A stretch of 64,000 nt of DNA. Source: Bacteroidia bacterium. GTDB lineage: Bacteria; Bacteroidota; Bacteroidia; NS11-12g; UBA955. Shown here piece by piece: positions 63,227-64,000 of the stretch. The stretch spans positions 157,007-221,006 of the forward strand of contig JALOAG010000005.1 in assembly GCA_023228875.1 (NCBI GenBank), read 5' to 3'. Position numbers and translations under genes: made by a program. Each line of letters opens with the position of its first letter. The stretch's first letter is position 1. The notes under the pieces were generated by a model. It saw only the letters and a program-made list of their open reading frames with translations, was not told the DNA's origin and made no database searches.

Positions 63227-63577
63227 TTAATCTCCGTAGATATCTGAATCTATATCAATTGAAATGTCAGATATAGTAATTTGTTTTGCATTTTTGAAAT
63301 CAAACTTTCCCTTTGCCGAAAATGGCTTACTGTAATTCTGATTAAAGCTATGATCGCCTTTACTTGCTCCCATTACCAAATCTGCTGAAAAGTTTCCGCT
63401 TTTTACCGTAAATTCCCGTTTAGGAATATCAACGAAAATATTATTATAATCTACTTCACTTTCCCAAAAGTCACAACCATAATTGCCCGGATTTGTGTTG
63501 TTAAGGACATCATTCCAAATTTCCATATCTGTACTAATTTCTTCAGCTATTTGTTCTCTTATTTCATCTATAGTCAT
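63227..63577 (-). CDS. Hypothetical small acidic protein (cassette gene)
   Basis: 116 residues, acidic, no signal or membrane segment. It begins MTIDEIREQIAEEISTDMEI and ends ISDISIDIDSDIYGD. Segments FTVKSGNFSADLVMGAS and GKFDFKNAKQITISDI look beta-rich. Family not recognised. It lies between degenerate repeat F and repeat G. Confidence 0.58.
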   Translation of the reverse strand: MTIDEIREQIAEEISTDMEIWNDVLNNTNPGNYGCDFWESEVDYNNIFVDIPKREFTVKSGNFSADLVMGASKGDHSFNQNYSKPFSAKGKFDFKNAKQITISDISIDIDSDIYGD

Positions 63578-63614
63578 ATTATTAAGTTTTTATTAAAGGT
63601 TCGTTCTAAAATTA

Positions 63615-63744
63615 CCGACAACGGTTTGGCGCTTGGCGCAGTGGCGGATTTCGGAGCACAATACTGTCAATACACCACAAAAGTTGATGCGAGGTAGAAT
63701 GTTCAATTAAGCACTTCACCCGCCATTGAGCCAAACGCCTGTGC
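63615..63744 (-). repeat. attC-like inverted repeat G, split by the MITE
   Basis: Left arm GGCGCTTGGCGCAGTGGCGG after ACAACGG, right arm CCCGCCATTGAGCCAAACGCC. MITE copy 3 begins at 63745. The other end lies beyond the window. Confidence 0.68.
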
Positions 63745-64000
63745 CTGTTGCACAACCACACCCATAACTTCATTAGGCAAATATAAATCAATTATGCATG
63801 TATTAACAAAAGTGCAATAAATGTGCATAATTAATTGATTGTCAGTGTCGTATATTTTGCCTTAAAAATTTCTTTTTTTATCTTTGATGCATGCAGGGAC
63901 GTAAGGATATTCAACCAAAAATGTTGTATCAAGTAAGCATTGACAGCTTGGTACCAACTGACAATTTTTATCGCTTATTATCACAAACCCTTGATACAGC
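63745..64000 (+). mobile_element. MITE or IS element, copy 3 (cut by window end)
   Basis: Left inverted repeat CTGTTGCACAAC (63745-63756), then the same sequence as copies 1 and 2 as far as the window edge. The transposase start (ATG 63891, MQGRKDIQPKM) is intact and in frame to the end. Because the window stops where the deletion lies in the other copies, this could be a full IS. Confidence 0.8.

Noticed and set aside
54806..64000. CRISPR array
   Set aside because: Repeats are long, imperfect, widely spaced and separated by genes, unlike CRISPR repeats and spacers.

Overview
The window reads as a chromosomal segment of a low-GC Bacteroidota bacterium. Signs of this are a T9SS type-B (CHU_C) sorting domain on a surface protein, repeated TAnnTTTG -7 promoter boxes, weak Shine-Dalgarno signals, and several families I know mainly from this phylum (DUF4920, DUF5106/DUF4369-thioredoxin, DUF5723, Wzi/RemB-like barrels). 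I cannot place it below phylum with confidence.

Positions 1-54219 are a dense core chromosome. In order they hold: the 3' end of an lptD-like gene and dnaK, sharing a symmetric terminator; a glycosyltransferase, an FkbM methyltransferase and a large secreted adhesin-like protein; ccmB and accC; purC, phoH and a SAM-hydrolysing enzyme; a dnaA-ppx-lplA-nth gene string; a methylmalonyl-CoA mutase large subunit; a TauE/DUF1634 pair and a Fur-family regulator; purA, fumC, hutI, a gamma-carbonic anhydrase and arsC; a LutA-like protein and an Ldh-family dehydrogenase; outer-membrane and lipoprotein genes; mfd; a small glycan-related cluster; and a phenylacetyl-CoA epoxidase operon (tetR-paaABCD). 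The paa operon starts behind a recognisable promoter and a PaaR-like operator.

Positions 54220-64000 are different. Eight genes of unrelated type all lie on the minus strand. Most are followed at their 3' end by a roughly 130-base imperfect inverted repeat with conserved arms and ATAAC/GTTAT ends, and in three cases (genes ending at 59518, 60837 and 62241) the stop codon lies in or within a few bases of the repeat end. This is the architecture of integron gene cassettes (ORF plus attC). No integron integrase is in the window, so it looks like a cluster of attC sites lacking an integrase, at least locally. Cassette products include a lincosamide-nucleotidyltransferase-like protein, a PD-(D/E)XK nuclease-like protein, a secreted protein with a Hint self-processing domain, and several exported or lipoprotein unknowns.

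Four copies (one truncated, one cut by the window end) of a nearly identical mobile element lie in this array. The two complete copies are about 460 bp, have 12-bp terminal inverted repeats, and keep only the two ends of an IS1182-like transposase, so they are MITE-like. In three attC-like repeats the element sits at the same position and orientation although the repeats themselves have diverged, which suggests repeated targeting of attC. This is the best candidate for an undescribed system here.
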